DNA of 64,000 nt, from contig NC_035439.2 in NCBI RefSeq assembly GCF_002127325.2, positions 144,045,330 through 144,109,329 on the forward strand. Reading direction: 5' to 3'. Position 1 is the stretch's first letter; each line of letters begins with the position of its first letter. Under the pieces are notes generated by a model. That model was given only the letters and a program-made list of their open reading frames with translations. It ran no database searches and had not been told where the DNA came from. The DNA is from Helianthus annuus (taxonomy: Eukaryota; Streptophyta; Magnoliopsida; Asterales; Asteraceae). Both the position numbers and the translations under genes were made by a program. Below, piece after piece: positions 22,441 through 34,900 of this stretch.

Positions 22441-25236
22441 TGTAACGTTCCCATTTTTATCATATAAGAATTACTGGTTTGGTTAAATTTATTGACCACT
22501 AGTAACTAGTAACTAGTTTATTATTAATATAAATAGTCAACTCAAATAGTTTTAAACACTATTTTATATAATTGGTTGAAATATTATACCAATTAATTGG
22601 CCTATGTATGGGTAACCTGTCTAATAAAAATAAAAGTATATAAAAAGTTATATTATTAAGACAGGTATATTACGGGTAGGTTAAATGCTAGAAATATGAA
22701 GTTCCTAGACGGGCCTAGGAACCCTATAATAATAAAATTATAGAAATACATTGTATTTTGAACCTACTCTATTTTAATAAGACTGAGACCCAAATGTAGA
22801 CAAAAATATTCTCGTTCTAAATACATATTTATTATTTTCTAGAAAACCATACTTTAAAAGTTATAAGCACCAAATAAGTAAAGCAGTTAAATTAATTATA
22901 TATATAATAAAATATAAAAATAAACTTACATGTAAGTTTGTATACGTTTACTTTAAAGAAAGAAAATAAATAAAAAGAATTTTAGCTAACTTTTACATCA
23001 TATAGGATATTTGTAGTATGCATATATTAAATTGTAGTATGCATATATTAATAGGTACGTGTCCTCAAAAGAAGTATACACTCTTAGAAAGTTGACATGT
23101 ATCAAGTATTAGCATTAATTGAAAGATGGACGTGTATGATTGCTGTCAAAAGGAGGCCAAACTTCTTCTCCAAGAAACTTGTAAATTCAATATAAATAGG
23201 CCACATATTTGTTCACTTGCGGCTGACATCCTTGCTTTCTATCATTTACATTTCTTTCTATTCATATACATATATTTGTTTTTTTTCCCTGTCTTATTTA
23301 GTAACTATACTAAAGCCCTGTCCTGTTTTAAGCATTGTAACTCCCGATCACCGCTACCCTTTTCGATCGATCTGAGTCCCATAACGCATGTCAAGGCTCT
23401 GCCCGACTAAGTTCGTTTGGATTCTATCTCGGAACTTCGAATTAGGGTACTATACTTAACACGAGTGCATTATATATTTTTTTATATCTTAAAAATTATA
23501 CCCAAAATTTATACCAGGAGTCCTTCTAGTTGAACCCTAAAGTTACACAGTGGGTCCATTCCTTTTTCTCACCATTTTATTCTCTTTTTGTGAGCTACCC
23601 AAAACTATTATTTATTATTTCTATTTTATTACCAAACTTTTATAAAAAGTCATGCCTATTATTATTTTACCCAATAGGGAACCATAATTGAGACACTTAA
23701 GTAATCCTGCACAACTCCTTAAATTTTCGTAGCAATCAGAATCAGGATCAGGGCCCCTAAAATTCCGGGGGGGCAAAACCCTAGTTACGATTATCTTCAT
23801 AACTGATTATAAAATTCGAAAATTTAAAATCTGTCGACACAGCAAGCCTACATGCATGAAGGGCTACCCTATGAAAATAGGGTGGTCACTCGCGTAGCGC
23901 GACGCCTAAGGGGGTACCCCCTCGCGCTACGCGACGGTGTCAAATTTTCAGTATAAATAGCAGGGGTTGGGACTTGAATTTTGACACTTGAACGAAGAAA
24001 ATCGGAGTTACGTAGGTCGAGTTATAAGCAAAACAGTCCAACACACACACACAATTATCGAATCGCTGCCGCAGAACAGGGTAATTACTCAATCGCTATT
24101 ACGATTCATTCCGGGATCAATATATCCAAGGAATGCCTAAGTGCCGCCCACATTGGGCTATGCTTTATCGTTGTCGATAATTCGATAATGAGCCGAAGCA
24201 TTGTACTTTGTCGTTGTCGATAATTCGATATACGAGTTGAAGTACTATACTTTGTCGTTTGTCATTTTGATAAATGAGCTGAAGTATTGCACTTGGACAT
24301 TCATTGTAAAAATTAATCTCGGGGAATTATCGTAACTGCTGTATTGATCATTAACCTGGTTCTTGTAAAATTCGTTAAGATTTGATTTAGGTTTTACACC
24401 AATACGTATTCCATTCTGTTAAACCACCAAAAAAAAATACTCCCAACTACACCCTTACAATCAAACAAACTATAAAATCATCAGAAGATCCAGAATAATA
24501 AAGGAATGTCTAATTATCGGAAGAAGTAGAATCAGGAAGTTTATTAACTCAATCCTGCATGCTGATTTGTGAGTTATTCTCTTTTTATAAATTCTTTTAT
24601 CACAGTTTGTGACTATTTACAATACTCCAAATTATTTTCAGAATTATAACTTACAGTGATTAAGTTTATGTGAATCACCAAATTACAGCCGGTATGTGGG
24701 GTATTGTGCACATTAGTTGATAATCTTCACCATTGGGGCAGCCATTGGGTGATATGACCATAATCACAGATACCATTGGACGTATGGGCCAATGGATCGA
24801 GTGGTAAAGTACTGTGGGTAGTTGGTTGATATCAGAGACATTGTAAAAGATCTTACCACTGTGAATTATAATAAATGCGTCATTTTCCAGTAACTAGAAT
24901 AATTCACTCAGTATTTCCCGCTGACAAAATCTTTTTAAAACGCGTTTCAGGTAATTACAATAGATTGGAGTAAGGATTGGATCCGACACTGAAGGACTTC
25001 AAGAAGTGGCTTATTTTCAAATTAAGAAATACTGTTTTTATTTAAAAGCTACCTTTGTAAAACATGGAATTTATCCCATCTTTTTAAATAAAATCCGGTG
25101 TTTCTAAACTCTGATATTTTTCCTAACTCACGGTCCTGATGAAATTTCCGCTGCAATGTTTTTCAAAATAATCACCGGTACCACTGGACTGCTCACGGCA
25201 CCGATTCCGGCCAGGGTGGGGTCGGGGGTCGTGACA
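22441..25236 (+). mobile_element. Solo LTR of a chromovirus-like element, 2.8 kb
   Basis: Starts TGTAACG, ends GTGACA and is flanked by the 5-bp duplication ACAAA (22436-22440 and 25237-25241). No primer site or coding region follows, so the internal part was lost by LTR-LTR recombination. It holds a TATA box at 23952-23959, a GC-rich hairpin upstream of it (23891-23933) and blocks shared with the LTR at 53875-55300. The related uninterrupted hAT copy at 39062 shows the empty site. Confidence 0.92.
23891..23959 (+). promoter_or_regulatory. GC-rich hairpin and TATA box of the solo LTR
   Basis: The arms CGCGTAGCGCGA (23891-23902) and TCGCGCTACGCG (23922-23933) are perfect complements around an inner AGGGGGTACCCCCT-like palindrome; TATAAATA follows at 23952-23959. 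Transcription would begin near 23985. Confidence 0.7.
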
Positions 25237-25812
25237 ACAAATAAATTTGGTGAACGCAACGATGGATAAAGGTGGATGGCCCAAAGAGCAGCACTGGAAC
25301 TTGAATCCCTTATTGTGGAACGGGGGTCGATCGTGTTCGTCAATGTAAATAATGAGAAAGGAAAGGGGAAAGATGCATAAACAAGGTGAAATAGGGTTTT
25401 CTAGTTTAATTGTTAGGGTAATAAATTAAATAAAAATTTAATAATATAAAACGTACATATAAAATACCTGAAAGTACAAAAATCTTTAATTGAAACACAA
25501 ACAAACGAACATAAACGAATGTAGATGAATGAATGTTCACGAACACCTTATCGAACGTTCACGAACACAACTGAACGAACGAGACATCTGTTCATGTTCG
25601 TTCATTTAACTAATCGAACAATATTTCTTGTTCATGTTCGTTCGTTTATTAAACGAACGAACACAAACAAACTTCCTGCCGAACGGTTCACGAACTGTTT
25701 GTTGAACGTTCAGTTCGTTTACAGCCCTAAAGATATGGTTAAATCCTGACTCTTGTAATTCAAAGAAACCTTCTAGAAGAGGAGGTTTTTTTTAGTTTCA
25801 TTTTGATAGAAG

Positions 25813-26010
25813 TTTTTTTTTTTAACGGTCAATAAACTCAATCTCGAGCACTCTTGGGGCACCCACTGGACAAACGGAGTACTCTGAGAGTAACCCGAGT
25901 CCACCACCAATTCTGGGAAAAACCCGGTAACCCACCCGTCTGTAGGCACGACAGTGAAATTACCAGTAAAACCCGTTTGGCTCAAGGATCCAACCCAGAC
26001 CACCAGTGCC
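25813..26010 (-). mobile_element. 5'-truncated SINE, same family as 37665-37975
   Basis: The minus strand shares ordered motifs with the SINE at 37665: GATCCTTGA, GGGTTTTAC, CACTGTCGTGCCT, then GACCGTT and a poly(A) tail (plus-strand poly-T at 25813-25823). Clear flanking duplications are not visible. A short TCTAG repeat follows at 26013-26030. Confidence 0.6.
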
Positions 26011-26258
26011 TCAGTCTAGTCTAGTCTAGTCTTCACCGTGTTAAAACCAAGGTTCTATTCATCGGAATAACCACTCCCTGTTCAAACCTTTTACCCAAAA
26101 ATGTCTTCCTCTTCATTTTCACTCTTATTTCTTGCATAGATTTGAAGGTAAATCTTCCTAATTTTGAATTTAGGTTTAGTTTTGGATTTTAGTTCACAAA
26201 GAAGAATCGGAGAGGAGGTTAGAAGATCTAACTAACGGAAGTAGAAAGAAGTAGGGTG

Positions 26259-26390
26259 ATGGATGAGCGCACTAGATCATGGTGTGTTATAATGCGAGCT
26301 CTTATCTTGTGTGTTTCTGTCTTTTTCGTTTCCATTTTGCTTTCTGATCATGTGAAGTTGTTGCCATACTGCAGAGTACGTAATTCGTAA
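26259..26390 (+). CDS. Small ORF with a predicted membrane helix (43 aa)
   Basis: The ATG in a reasonable context (GGTGATGG) opens a 43-residue frame: a short basic N-terminus (MDERTRSW), one hydrophobic segment of about 20 residues (ALILCVSVFFVSILL) and a short polar tail ending CRVRNS. Upstream (26090-26215) looks like a 5' leader with a possible intron. It lies inside the ALA3-like intron, on the same strand. I do not recognise it; it may be chance. Confidence 0.3.
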   Translation: MDERTRSWCVIMRALILCVSVFFVSILLSDHVKLLPYCRVRNS

Positions 26391-26625
26391 AGGCAAAACT
26401 CGGATATTTATTGTTTGTAAAGGAGATGCTGATTCACAGTCATTCAGCTAAGAGAGAATTAGTGACAGAACATACAGTTGAATGATGTACATTAATTGCA
26501 GAGGATTCCATTAGAAGAAGCATGGTTTATAGAGATTTTCCAGTAATTATTTCGAGTGTTGACATGTAGACACCATATATAAGAATGGATGTTAAGGGGT
26601 AAATGGGTCAATTTGAGACTTATAA

Positions 26626-26997
26626 GACCACCCGTAGTGGGGCGTGATTTTTAAAAATTTTTCAAAAAAAACGCCTTATAACGCCCTCGCCGCCATTACA
26701 CAGGGCGTTACCGGGCGTTATTTTTCAAAAAAAAATGAATGTGGCGTGATTATTAAAACGCCATTTTGCAATTGTTGGAGCTTTGACTTGTGTTGACCCA
26801 CCAATGAGAAATCACTTTGTTTTTTTTTTTTATTTTTTATTTTTTTTATTTTTTGTTTAAGGATTGAAAGGGACATTATTTGGGCATTATTCCCACTACG
26901 CCAATTTTGCAATAACGCCCCATGCTGACTGGGTTGCCACGTGTCGGATAATGCCCCATGGTGGGGGCATTATATTTCTTAACCACTACACATGGTC
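26626..26997. mobile_element. PIF/Harbinger-like MITE
   Basis: Inverted ends GACCACCCGTAGTGG and CCACTACACATGGTC, with TAA on both sides (26623-26625 and 26998-27000), the 3-bp target of Tourist-like elements. 372 bp, no coding region; the centre contains a long T-rich run. Confidence 0.65.
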
Positions 26998-27585
26998 TAA
27001 CTAACTAATTGTGTTTAGGGGATGGTCTTCATGTACATTTTTTTTACAGTTTAATAACCTTTGTGTCCCTTATGTATACATTTAAACCTATAGGAAAAAG
27101 TTATTGTATAACGTCATCGTGTCTAAGGTTATTGTATCTTGATTCTCATTCCTTTATATATCATTATACCATTAATATACCCATCCACCGGACAAGTATA
27201 GAACTAGTTGGGGTATGTTGGTTAAAAAGTCCTCAAATGTGTGACCTTAGTTTTGTTCCCATACTGATTCATATGTTGTTCTTTAAAAATGATTGTGCAT
27301 GATTTCAGGGCTCAGAGATGGTTCTACCCATATGATTACCAAATTGTTCAGGAAATCCACAGACACGAGCCAGAGTCTATCGGTGCGGGATTACCAGAAG
27401 AGGAAAGGAGGTATGCCTTTGCCCTACTTCCAAGGGAAAAGTCAAAGCACACGGGTTTTGCCTTCGACTCACCCGGGTACGAGTGCGACACAGCAGGGCG
27501 TTAGTGCTCCACAGAAACCTTGGGATGTGATTCGACGAGCCAGCATGAAACCTAAGTCGAAATCACCTCGAACCAGTCGTCATTA

Positions 27586-28518
27586 GAAGTTAAGCTGTAC
27601 ACAAAAACAAAGACACAATTAGAGAATTATTGTTATTATCTACTTATTTGGCAGTTGAATACATTTTTGTAAGTTTTAACAAAAAGATGTATAATTTGAT
27701 GTGAGTAGAACCTTATTAGTGATATAATGATTCTTTGGTTCTTCTTTTCTTTACCTTTGGGGTTGGTCTGTTATAAATATATTTTTCTTTACCTTTGGGG
27801 TTGGTCTGTTATAAATATATTGCATAGTAGCAATGTGTGTGTGTGTGTGTTCAACGGTAATTAGATGCAAGAGATGAGAGTCGTGGATGGTCTTATGCTC
27901 GATCATCCGTTTTTGGTTTCCGTAGGATCAGACAGAAAAGACTTCAGTACAGGATTTCAACGGCACATGTTTAGTTTTGTTTAGAGTAGTTATTATATAT
28001 ATGGTGAAATATACTAGCAAGATTCATATTTTTATGCATGGATATGAAGAAAGAACCCATTCTATTGTCAAATTGGACAAGTTTGTGGGACAATATTCTC
28101 TAATTTTTAAAATCCGTTAATAACAATAACAATTATTAGTGTGACATCTTCAAATTTCAGTTATAAGGCTCAACACACATTGATGTTGACTATCGTTGAC
28201 CATTTGAACAACCTAACTTTCATCTTGACATAACAGGCCCCTGAACTTCTGTTTTAGTTAAAGCCTCTATCTTTCTGTGACTTTACACTTTCAACCCAAA
28301 CTTTATAAACATCAATACACAGTGATATTAATAGCAACTTTATTAAAAAAAAAGTATTAATAAAAGTATAATTTAAACTAACAATTAAGAAAATGTTATT
28401 ATTCAAAATATAGAAGGAAATGTTTAATTGAGTATAATGACACTCTATAATTATAACAAAGATGGAAGGAAATGTTTAATGAAGTAAAGGTGACAAATTC
28501 TTGTTAATATGCATGGAT
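27586..28518 (+). other. ALA3-like 3' region and TPS upstream region
   Basis: After the last ALA3-like exon lies an AT-rich 3' flank with a 38-bp tandem duplication (27745-27820, unit containing CTTTACCTTTGGGGTTGG) and a GT microsatellite (27834-27850). A 120-bp segment at 28190-28325 recurs twice inside TPS intron 1. No further gene seen. Confidence 0.6.
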
Positions 28519-28995
28519 TATAAATATGTATTAAATTCATACATCTTCTTCAACCTCACTTCATCACCACTTCAACACACACCTCTTCTTCATTGTTCAA
28601 AGTGCTAGATTCTTCATTCTTTTGCTTTTGCTGTGACTAGATTGCATTTAACATGGTAAGTAATTCTTTCATCAATGTATGTAATTGCAGCTATTAACGG
28701 CTTCTAACAACCCAACTTTCATCTTGACATAACAGGCCCCTGAACTTCTATTTTAGTTAAATCCTCTAACTTTCTGTCACTTTACACTTTCAACCCAAAC
28801 ATTAACACACATTGATTGACTCACTCTGTTGATTTTATTGCTGTTGACTGTCGTTGACCATTTGAACAACCTAACTTTCATCTTGACATAACAGGCCCCT
28901 GAAATTCTGTTTTAGTTAAAGCCTCTAACTTTCTGTCACTTTACACTTTCAACCCAAACTTTATAAACATCAATACACATTGACTTTATCACCCT
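28190..28995 (+). repeat. Three copies of a 120-bp segment around TPS exon 1
   Basis: A segment containing CTTTCATCTTGACATAACAG and CACTTTCAACCCAAAC occurs near 28207-28325, 28706-28803 and 28866-28990. One copy is upstream of the promoter, two are in intron 1 next to GTTGACTATCGTTGACCA motifs. Origin unclear. Confidence 0.7.
28519..28526 (+). promoter_or_regulatory. TATA box of the TPS gene
   Basis: TATAAATA about 135 bases upstream of the ATG. The intervening 28550-28650 is a CT/CA-rich leader typical of plant 5' UTRs (CTTCTTCAACCTCACTTC). Start site inferred near 28550. Confidence 0.55.
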
Positions 28996-31900
28996 GTTGA
29001 CTTTATTGGTGTTGACTATTGTTGACCATTTGATTTTCCTATCTTAATAATCAACAGGTTTCGATTTGCATGCCCCATTGGTATTTCACTTGTTTTTTTA
29101 AAGGCCAGCAAACTTTATTATTTATGAAACTGAGCAAACTTTATTATTATGAAACTGAGAAGCATACATATAACTTAGAGTTAATTACACAAATGGGTCC
29201 TGTGGTTTATACCTAATTTCGCCTTTGGGTACTAACTTTTTATTTTAAGAGATTTAGGTTCTATGGTTTCAATTTTGTAACACCTTTGGGTACTAACACC
29301 AAAATTAGTTAATTAATGACTAAAATACCCTTACATTTTTTTAAGTTTATCAATGTAACACATTTGGGTACTAACACCTAATTTTATTTAAGTTTAAATC
29401 AATTTTACAAAATCTATTTATTTTTTTTATTTTCATCTTTTTATTATATCTCTTAATTAACATAAAGTCTATTTATTTTTTTTATTTTCATATTTTTATT
29501 AAATTTCTTATTTAACATAAAATCTACTTGTTACACCAGTATTTTTTTAAATAGATTTTTTAAATAAAATCTACTAGCTATATAGTTTTATGTAAATTAA
29601 ATTTCTTACTAGTTTTAAATAATGTAAACCTTACTCGTTTTGAATTTTGGATATATATGATTGATAATAATAATAATAAATATCTTTCATGTAAAAAAAA
29701 TTAAGCCATTTTTAACTCGTTTTTTGTTCATTTACATTTTACTATTTTAGAAAGATATTTAATATACATAAAATCTACTAGTTGCACCAGTAAAATCTAC
29801 TAGCTATATAGTTTTATGTAAATTAAATATCTATTTTACAAAAAAAGGAGTTAAAAAAAGGCTTAAATTTTTTTAGTTTTATCTAAAATACCTAGCTATA
29901 TAGTTTTATCTAAAATACCTAGCTATATAGTTTTATGTAAATTAAATATCTTTCTAAAATAGTAAAATGTAAATGAACAAAAAAACTAGTTAAAAAAGGC
30001 TTAAATTTTTTTACATGAAAGATATTTATTATTATCAATCATTCAATCCAAAATTGAAAACAAAAATTTAATTTACATAAAACTATATAGCTAGTAGATT
30101 TTATTTAAAAAATATATTTAAACAAATACTGGTGTAACAAGTAGATTTTATGTTAAATAAGAAATTTAATAAAAATATGAAAATAAAAAAAATAAATAGA
30201 GTTTATGTTAATTAAGAGATATAATAAAATAATGAAAATAAAAAAATAAATAGATTTTGTAAAATTGATTTAAACTTAAATAAAATTAGGTGTTAGTACC
30301 CAAATGTGTTACATTGATAAACTTAAAAAAATGCAAGGGTATTTTAGTCATTAATTAAGTAATTTTGGTGTTAGTACCCAAAGGTGTTACAAAATTGAAA
30401 CCATAGAACCTAAACCTGTTAAAAAAAGAAGTTAGTACCCAAAGGCGAAATTATGTATAAACCACAGGACCCATTTGTGTAATTAACTCTATAACTTATT
30501 TTTGTGATTCAGATACAAGAAATGTGAAATGAAAGTTGTGTTTTAATTGCAGGATGAATTGAAAAAATGTGAGATACAAGATGAACAGCCTTGCAAACAT
30601 CGAGTGCTTGTCGTAGCCAATCGCCTTCCTGTATCAGCGGTACAGAAGGGTGATGCATGGCAGCTTAAAAAGAGTGACGGCGGCTTAGTCAGCGCCCTTC
30701 CAGGTACGTTCTCTCGTTTTCGAAGGAAAGAGTTTAAACTAATGGGCTGAAATATTTTGAAGGGATAACGGAGATTGAAACAAGATGGATCGGATGGGCT
30801 GGTGTGAATGTTCCCGGTGATACAGAACGCAAATCTCTTACAGAATCTTTGGCCCAGATGGTTTGTTCAATACATCCATCATCTTTAGTTAGGGGTGTGA
30901 ATTTCTGACACGACCCGAAAACACGACACGAACCTAACACGGAATTCGCGGATTTGGGTTTAGTCTAAACGGATTCGGGTCAGTTTCAGGTTGAAACCGC
31001 GAACCCGTTTAGCTAAACGGGTCAGGTTCGGGTCAACCTGGTCAGGTTGACGGGTTGACCCATTTAACCCATTTATATTAAAATTATATTTTTACAATAT
31101 GTTTTATGTCATAATTTGATTAGGTGTATAATTTTATGTCATAAATATAACTTAAAAAGGGAAATTGACATAATATTTTATGATTTTAATGTAATTTTAT
31201 TATATAAATTTGTGTTTTTTGTAGTACATGTTAATTTTCATATATTAATTTGTTGAAAAAAATAAAAAAATAAAAAAATTCGGGTTGAATGGGTCGGGTT
31301 CGGGTCAGCCTGAGAATATCCGGGTCGGGTTCGGGTTCATATGTATGACACATTTTCGGGTTCGGGTCGGGTTGAACCCGCCAACCTGCGAACACGACCC
31401 GTTTAGCACCCCTATCTTTAGTTTATATAGCTTACAATTAAAAAAAGTTCCATCTTTTATAGTCATATGTTGATCACTTGATTTGCAGAGATGTGTGCCG
31501 GTCTTTCTTGATGAAGACCTTGTCCGTTTATATTACAACGGCTACTGCAACAACATAATGTGGCCACTTTTTCATAGTCGGGGACTTGCTCAAGACGATG
31601 GGCTTGACGCTTATGTTAATTTCCAATCACAGTTTGATGCATACATAAATAAAGGCGAATCAGATGTTTGCAGATGTTATTGAAGAAAATTATCAACAAG
31701 GCGATGTTGTTTGGTGCCACGACTACCATCTGATGTTTCTTCCAAGTTTATTAAAAGAAAAGAGACCGAATACGAGAGTTGGTTGGTTTCTACACACACC
31801 GTTTCCGTCCTCTGAGACGTATAGGACAATGCCATCTCGATCACAGCTGATAACAGCCGTTCTTGCAGCTGATTTAGTCGGGTAATTACTTATTACCACT

Positions 31901-34900
31901 GTTGCAGAAATCGGCCTAGGCGGCCGATTAATCGGCGCCTAGGCGCTAGGCGGTCACTTACTGCCTAATTTTGAGCTAGGCGGTCAATTAATCGGTCATG
32001 GTCAAAAATCGGTCAAAATCGGTCCTAGGCGGTCAAAATCGGTCCTAGGCGGTCAAAAATCGGATTAATCGGACAATATTAGTCGGTCAAAATCGGTCCT
32101 AGGCGGTCAAAATTGGTCAAAATCGAACCATACTATCTGAAACTTGAAGTATTTATGTGAATTTTGAAGTATTATTTTTATATTATTGGGTATATATATA
32201 TATATAATTTTGAAAAAATACATACAAAAATCCCATTCCGATTAATCCCTAGGCTGTACCTCACCGCCCGACTAGCGCCTAGCGCCTTCTACAACATTGC
32301 TTATTACCCCCTGTTTTATATACCAATATATGATATATTATATTGTGGCTATTATAACTCAAGAGGTGTTATTTCCTTAGTTTTCATACTTACGATTACG
32401 CGAGGAATTTTATGAGCGCGTGCACACATATTCTCGGGCTTGAGGGGACTCTTGTAGGAGTGCAAGATCAAGGGAGAGTTACTCGTATAGCTGCGGTATA
32501 TTTGCTTATAAATATCATATTTTTTATTATTAAACTTACTTAATTACTTGTGGTTATCGTCATTTATATTTCTTCAAACCTCAGTATCCTATTGGGATAG
32601 ATTCTCATAGATTTGTACAAACCGTTCAACTCCTAGAAGTCCAGGATCGTATAAAAGAACTTGAGGGGGGATTTGGCGGTAAAAAGGTGAGTTAATAGAA
32701 CCCTCTTCTGCATGTGATTTAATAAAAAAAGGTTGCAGAAACTGAAGCTTTTAATCTTGCAGGTAATTCTAGGAGTTGACCGACTTGACGTGATTAAGGG
32801 AATACCCGAAAAGTTGCTAGCATTTGAAAAGTTTCTTAAAGACAATCCAAATTGGTGTGATAAAGTTGTTCTAGTGCAGATTGCTGTGCCAACAAGAACC
32901 GAAGTCCCTATGTGTATGTTTGGCCATTTTCTTTCTTTCTTTCCTCATTCTACCGTTTATGTTTTCTCTCTTCCTAATGAACATTTTGAATTCTTGACAG
33001 ATAAAAAGCTTGCACGTCATGTTCATGAAATTGTTGGGCAGATCAATGGAAGATTTGGGAAGCTTACATCGGTGCCGGTTCATTTTTTGGTGTGTCTCTT
33101 TGATCCGTCTTCTTTTTTTCATGTTTTCTTTGTGAAATGGCTCGCTTTCTTGTGCATTTTTGCAGGATCAATCGCTTGACTTTAATACGTTATGTGCACT
33201 ATACGCCGTGGCTGGTATATTATTTTGAGAGTGAATTTCAAGGACTGCCCTTTATCTTTATACACATTTTCAGGCGTTGTCCTTTGTGTTGAAAATTGAC
33301 GAGTTTTGTCCTTTATGTTTTCATATTATACACGTTTTGTCCTTTAGGCCTAGCCCAGTTAGTTTTTTCAGTTAAATTTGGTCATGTGCTTTGCACATTG
33401 AGGGCATTTTTGTCAATTCAAAGGTAAGTTCAACCACAGATTTACTGCTCAAAGCTTCTGCAACCTTTGAATTGACAAAAATGCCCTCATGTGCAAAGCA
33501 CATGACCAAATTTAACTGAAAAAACTAACTGGGTTAGGCCTAAAGGACAAAACGTGTATAATATGAAAACATAAAGGACAAAACTCGTCAATTTTGAACA
33601 TAAAGGACAGCGCCTGAAAATGGGTATAAAGATAAAGGACAATCCTTGAAATTCACTCTTATTTTGATAATTCCACTATTATTTTATTTAATAATTAATA
33701 TAATGCTCACTAAAGTACAATGTGATTAGATGTGGCACTCATTACATCTGTAATGGACGGAATGAATCTTGTAAGCTACGAATTTGTGGCCTGCCAAGCT
33801 TCAAAGAAAGGCGTTTTAGTTACGCATACATATTTTAGCGCTCACACCATTGTTTTATCGTAATATAACCAATTTCCATGTTACATTTACATAGTTTGTA
33901 GGAGCAGCACAGTCTCTTGGTGCAGGGGCGATTTTGGTAAATCCATGGAATATCACAGACGTAGCTTCTTCGATTCTGTATGCTCTCGATATGCCTTCTG
34001 AAGAGAGGGAAAAACGACACAACCATAACTTCATGCATGTCATTACTCATACATGTCAAAAATGGGCTGAAACTTTTCTTAGGTTTGTGTTCTTTAATTT
34101 GTGTTTACTTCTTTATATTTTTCTGTAACTAGTTTTTTTTTTTCCTCATATAGTGAACTTGATGATACGGTTGCGGAAGCGCAGCTGAGAACTAAACAGA
34201 TTCCACCGCAGCTTCAAACTGAACTTGCAGTTGACCGCTATCGGTGTTCGAGTAACCGTATGATCATATTGGTATTGTATCCTATTTTTTTTTATCATAT
34301 TCGGCTAGCTTTAAAGAAGGGGTAAATGGGTAATTTTACTTTATAGGGGTTCAATGAAACGTTAACCAAACCGGTGAATGCTGATGGAATGGCTGATCAA
34401 GTTAAACAAACGGAACTTAATCTACACCCTGAGCTAGAACAGCCTTTAAAGAGGCTTTGTGATGATCCAACGTCAACGGTTGTTATTATAAGTGGGAGCC
34501 AGCGTTGCGTACTCGAAAAGGTAACAGGCTTTTTATTTGCAACTGCATTTAAATTTCTTGCTTTTTAGTTGCAACCTGAATTTTGTTGACTCAATGATTC
34601 TGCAGAACTTTGAAGATTATAATGTATGGCTTGCAGCCGAACATGGTGTGTTTATAAGAACAACCGACAAGAATTGGTCACAAAACTTGACGAATAATAT
34701 ACATACAGATTGGATCGCGAGCCTGAAGGTGCGTGCATGCGTATTTATGTTTTTTTTCTATTCTGAGTACGCGGGTTAGTAACTGGTCAAACGGGTCAAC
34801 CATTGGTGTCAGCCCAATGGCCACCAGCCCGCATTCTAACCCGGAGGTGGCGGGTTCGAGTCTTGCTCGTTCCCAATGCCCCTACGGTAGCGGATTTACC

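Larger units (their letters stand above)
22282..25729. mobile_element. hAT MITE (TAGGG-TGTAAACG family) split by a solo LTR
   Basis: Ends TAGGGTTGTAAACGAAC and GTTCGTTTACAGCCCTA, with a perfect 8-bp duplication AAGATATG at 22274-22281 and 25730-25737. Removing the nested LTR leaves about 650 bp, matching the intact relative at 39062-39736. The interior is built from AT-rich DNA and many GAACG/CGTTC repeats. Confidence 0.88.
14888..27585 (+). pseudogene. ALA3-like phospholipid-transporting P4-ATPase, 3' exons only
   Basis: Three exons of a plant flippase C-terminus. Exon 14888-15208 encodes the last transmembrane segments (ASSTTGLTSAGK, then STAAFTCLVI, then SVGGSILAWF). Exon 21585-21688 encodes [19 protein letters not shown]. 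Exon 27309-27585 encodes [20 protein letters not shown] and [14 protein letters not shown]. The exon 2/3 splice phases fit exactly. In Arabidopsis ALA3 these form the C-terminal membrane domain and cytosolic tail. Damage: a roughly 4-bp loss near 15052, TGA in place of the conserved Trp at 15128-15130, and a roughly 8-bp loss near 27484 that moves the APQKPWDV tail into another frame. All upstream exons (nucleotide-binding and phosphorylation domains) are missing. Identity rests on remembered family sequence; ALA3 rather than another ALA is likely but unproven. Confidence 0.8.

Noticed and set aside
23126..23410. 94-residue ORF
   Set aside because: Lies inside the solo LTR and has no domain.
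30704..30762. Read-through of exon 2 to a stop at 30750 as a TPS truncation
   Set aside because: A 59-bp intron with GTACGT, a CTAAT branch-like site and AG gives exact alignment with RWIGWAG, so the stop is intronic.
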